From Xiphydria camelus (taxonomy: Eukaryota > Arthropoda > Insecta > Hymenoptera > Xiphydriidae), in NCBI GenBank assembly GCA_963678675.1, contig OY783197.1, positions 6,916,599-6,980,598 of the forward strand: a DNA stretch of 64,000 nt, read 5' to 3'. This document shows, in pieces, positions 63,560 through 64,000 of the stretch (its first letter is position 1; every line of letters starts with the position of its first letter). The translations under genes were made by a program, and so were the position numbers. Under the pieces are notes generated by a model that was not told where the DNA came from, searched no databases, and saw only the letters and a program-made list of their open reading frames with translations.

Positions 63560-64000
63560 GTTATAATATGTAACAGGAAAAATGCCGTAACTGCTTATAT
63601 TTGTCTCAAGGAACGAATATCATTTCGTTGCTCGTTACATTTGTATCGAGTATCTCATTTTATTTCGTTACTTATTACATTTGTATCGGGTCATGAATTT
63701 TATTTCGTTACTTATTACATTTGTATCGAGAAGCAAATTTAGTTTCGTTATTCGATATAAATGTAACGAGAAACTAAATAAACTCCATAGTTTTTCCGAG
63801 TAGCGGAACAAATTTCGTTATTCGATACAAACGTATCGCGAGTAACGATTTTATTCCACTGCTCTCTATACAAATGTAACAAGTAACTAAACATCTTCGT
63901 TCTTCGATACAATTGAATCAAATATCTACTGTTACCTCGCTACTTGTATAACGAAGTAACAAGATAAATTGAGATATTTAATTACATTTGTAACTAGTAA
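63560..64000. repeat. Imperfect tandem of TTACATTTGTATCGAG-type units, running off the window end
   Basis: TCGTTACTTATTACATTTGT, ATCGAG and TTCGATACAAATGTAAC recur every 25-50 bases, in both orientations with a switch near 63740. Same core as the array at 52.2-52.7 kb. The weaker start may be as early as 63290. Confidence 0.75.

Noticed and set aside
1..64000. tRNA, rRNA or other structured RNA genes
   Set aside because: I looked for A/B-box-like and cloverleaf patterns by eye and found none I could support; a tRNAscan or Infernal run would be needed to exclude them.

Overview
This is a eukaryotic window, almost certainly from an insect or other arthropod. It has spliced exons of an invertebrate-type NMDA receptor subunit, BEL/Pao, DIRS, piggyBac, mariner and Helitron remains typical of arthropods, no operons and mostly AT-rich intergenic sequence. 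Hymenoptera is a guess from the overall style and is not shown by the sequence.

The only confident host gene is on the minus strand at 5.7-6.3 kb: two adjacent exons of an NMDA-type ionotropic glutamate receptor (NMDAR2-like), covering the end of the ligand-binding lobe and the last membrane helix. No further exon was recognised in the window. The rest is therefore either intron or flanking sequence, or the receptor locus is a fragment.

Layout: 0-5.1 kb holds a structurally complete DIRS-type tyrosine-recombinase retrotransposon (gag, RT-RNase H, recombinase, inverted repeats and internal complementary region), on the same strand as the receptor. 7-10.8 kb has two dead mariner-type transposases and a hairpin element. 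11-14.1 kb is a 3 kb element with about 480 bp inverted repeats around a broken Cys/His-rich gene. 14.5-19.5 kb holds small inverted-repeat elements and foldback arrays. 19.7-25.3 kb is a nest in which a 3,000 bp piggyBac element with TTAA duplications and a single in-frame stop sits inside another inverted-repeat element. 25.8-39.7 kb is a patchwork of mariner debris, palindromic repeats, a 1.9 kb inverted-repeat element carrying a 66-residue ORF, and a pentamer-armed MITE whose empty site is preserved elsewhere in the window. 39.8-43.9 kb and 44.6-51.0 kb are two BEL/Pao elements; the first has a large internal deletion, the second has two LTRs and a 5 bp target duplication. 51-58.6 kb holds MITEs, a Helitron remnant split by a TTAA MITE, and two GC-rich islands. 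58.6-61.9 kb is a 3.2 kb foldback element made of tandem repeats and flanked by a perfect 9 bp duplication. The last 2 kb is AT-rich and ends in a repeat that also occurs near 52.5 kb.

No host pathway can be read from the window. The genes that work together are those inside each mobile element. Most are inactivated by stops or frameshifts; the main exceptions are the long open frames of the DIRS element. All gene calls come from reading translated sequence and motifs by eye, without database searches.
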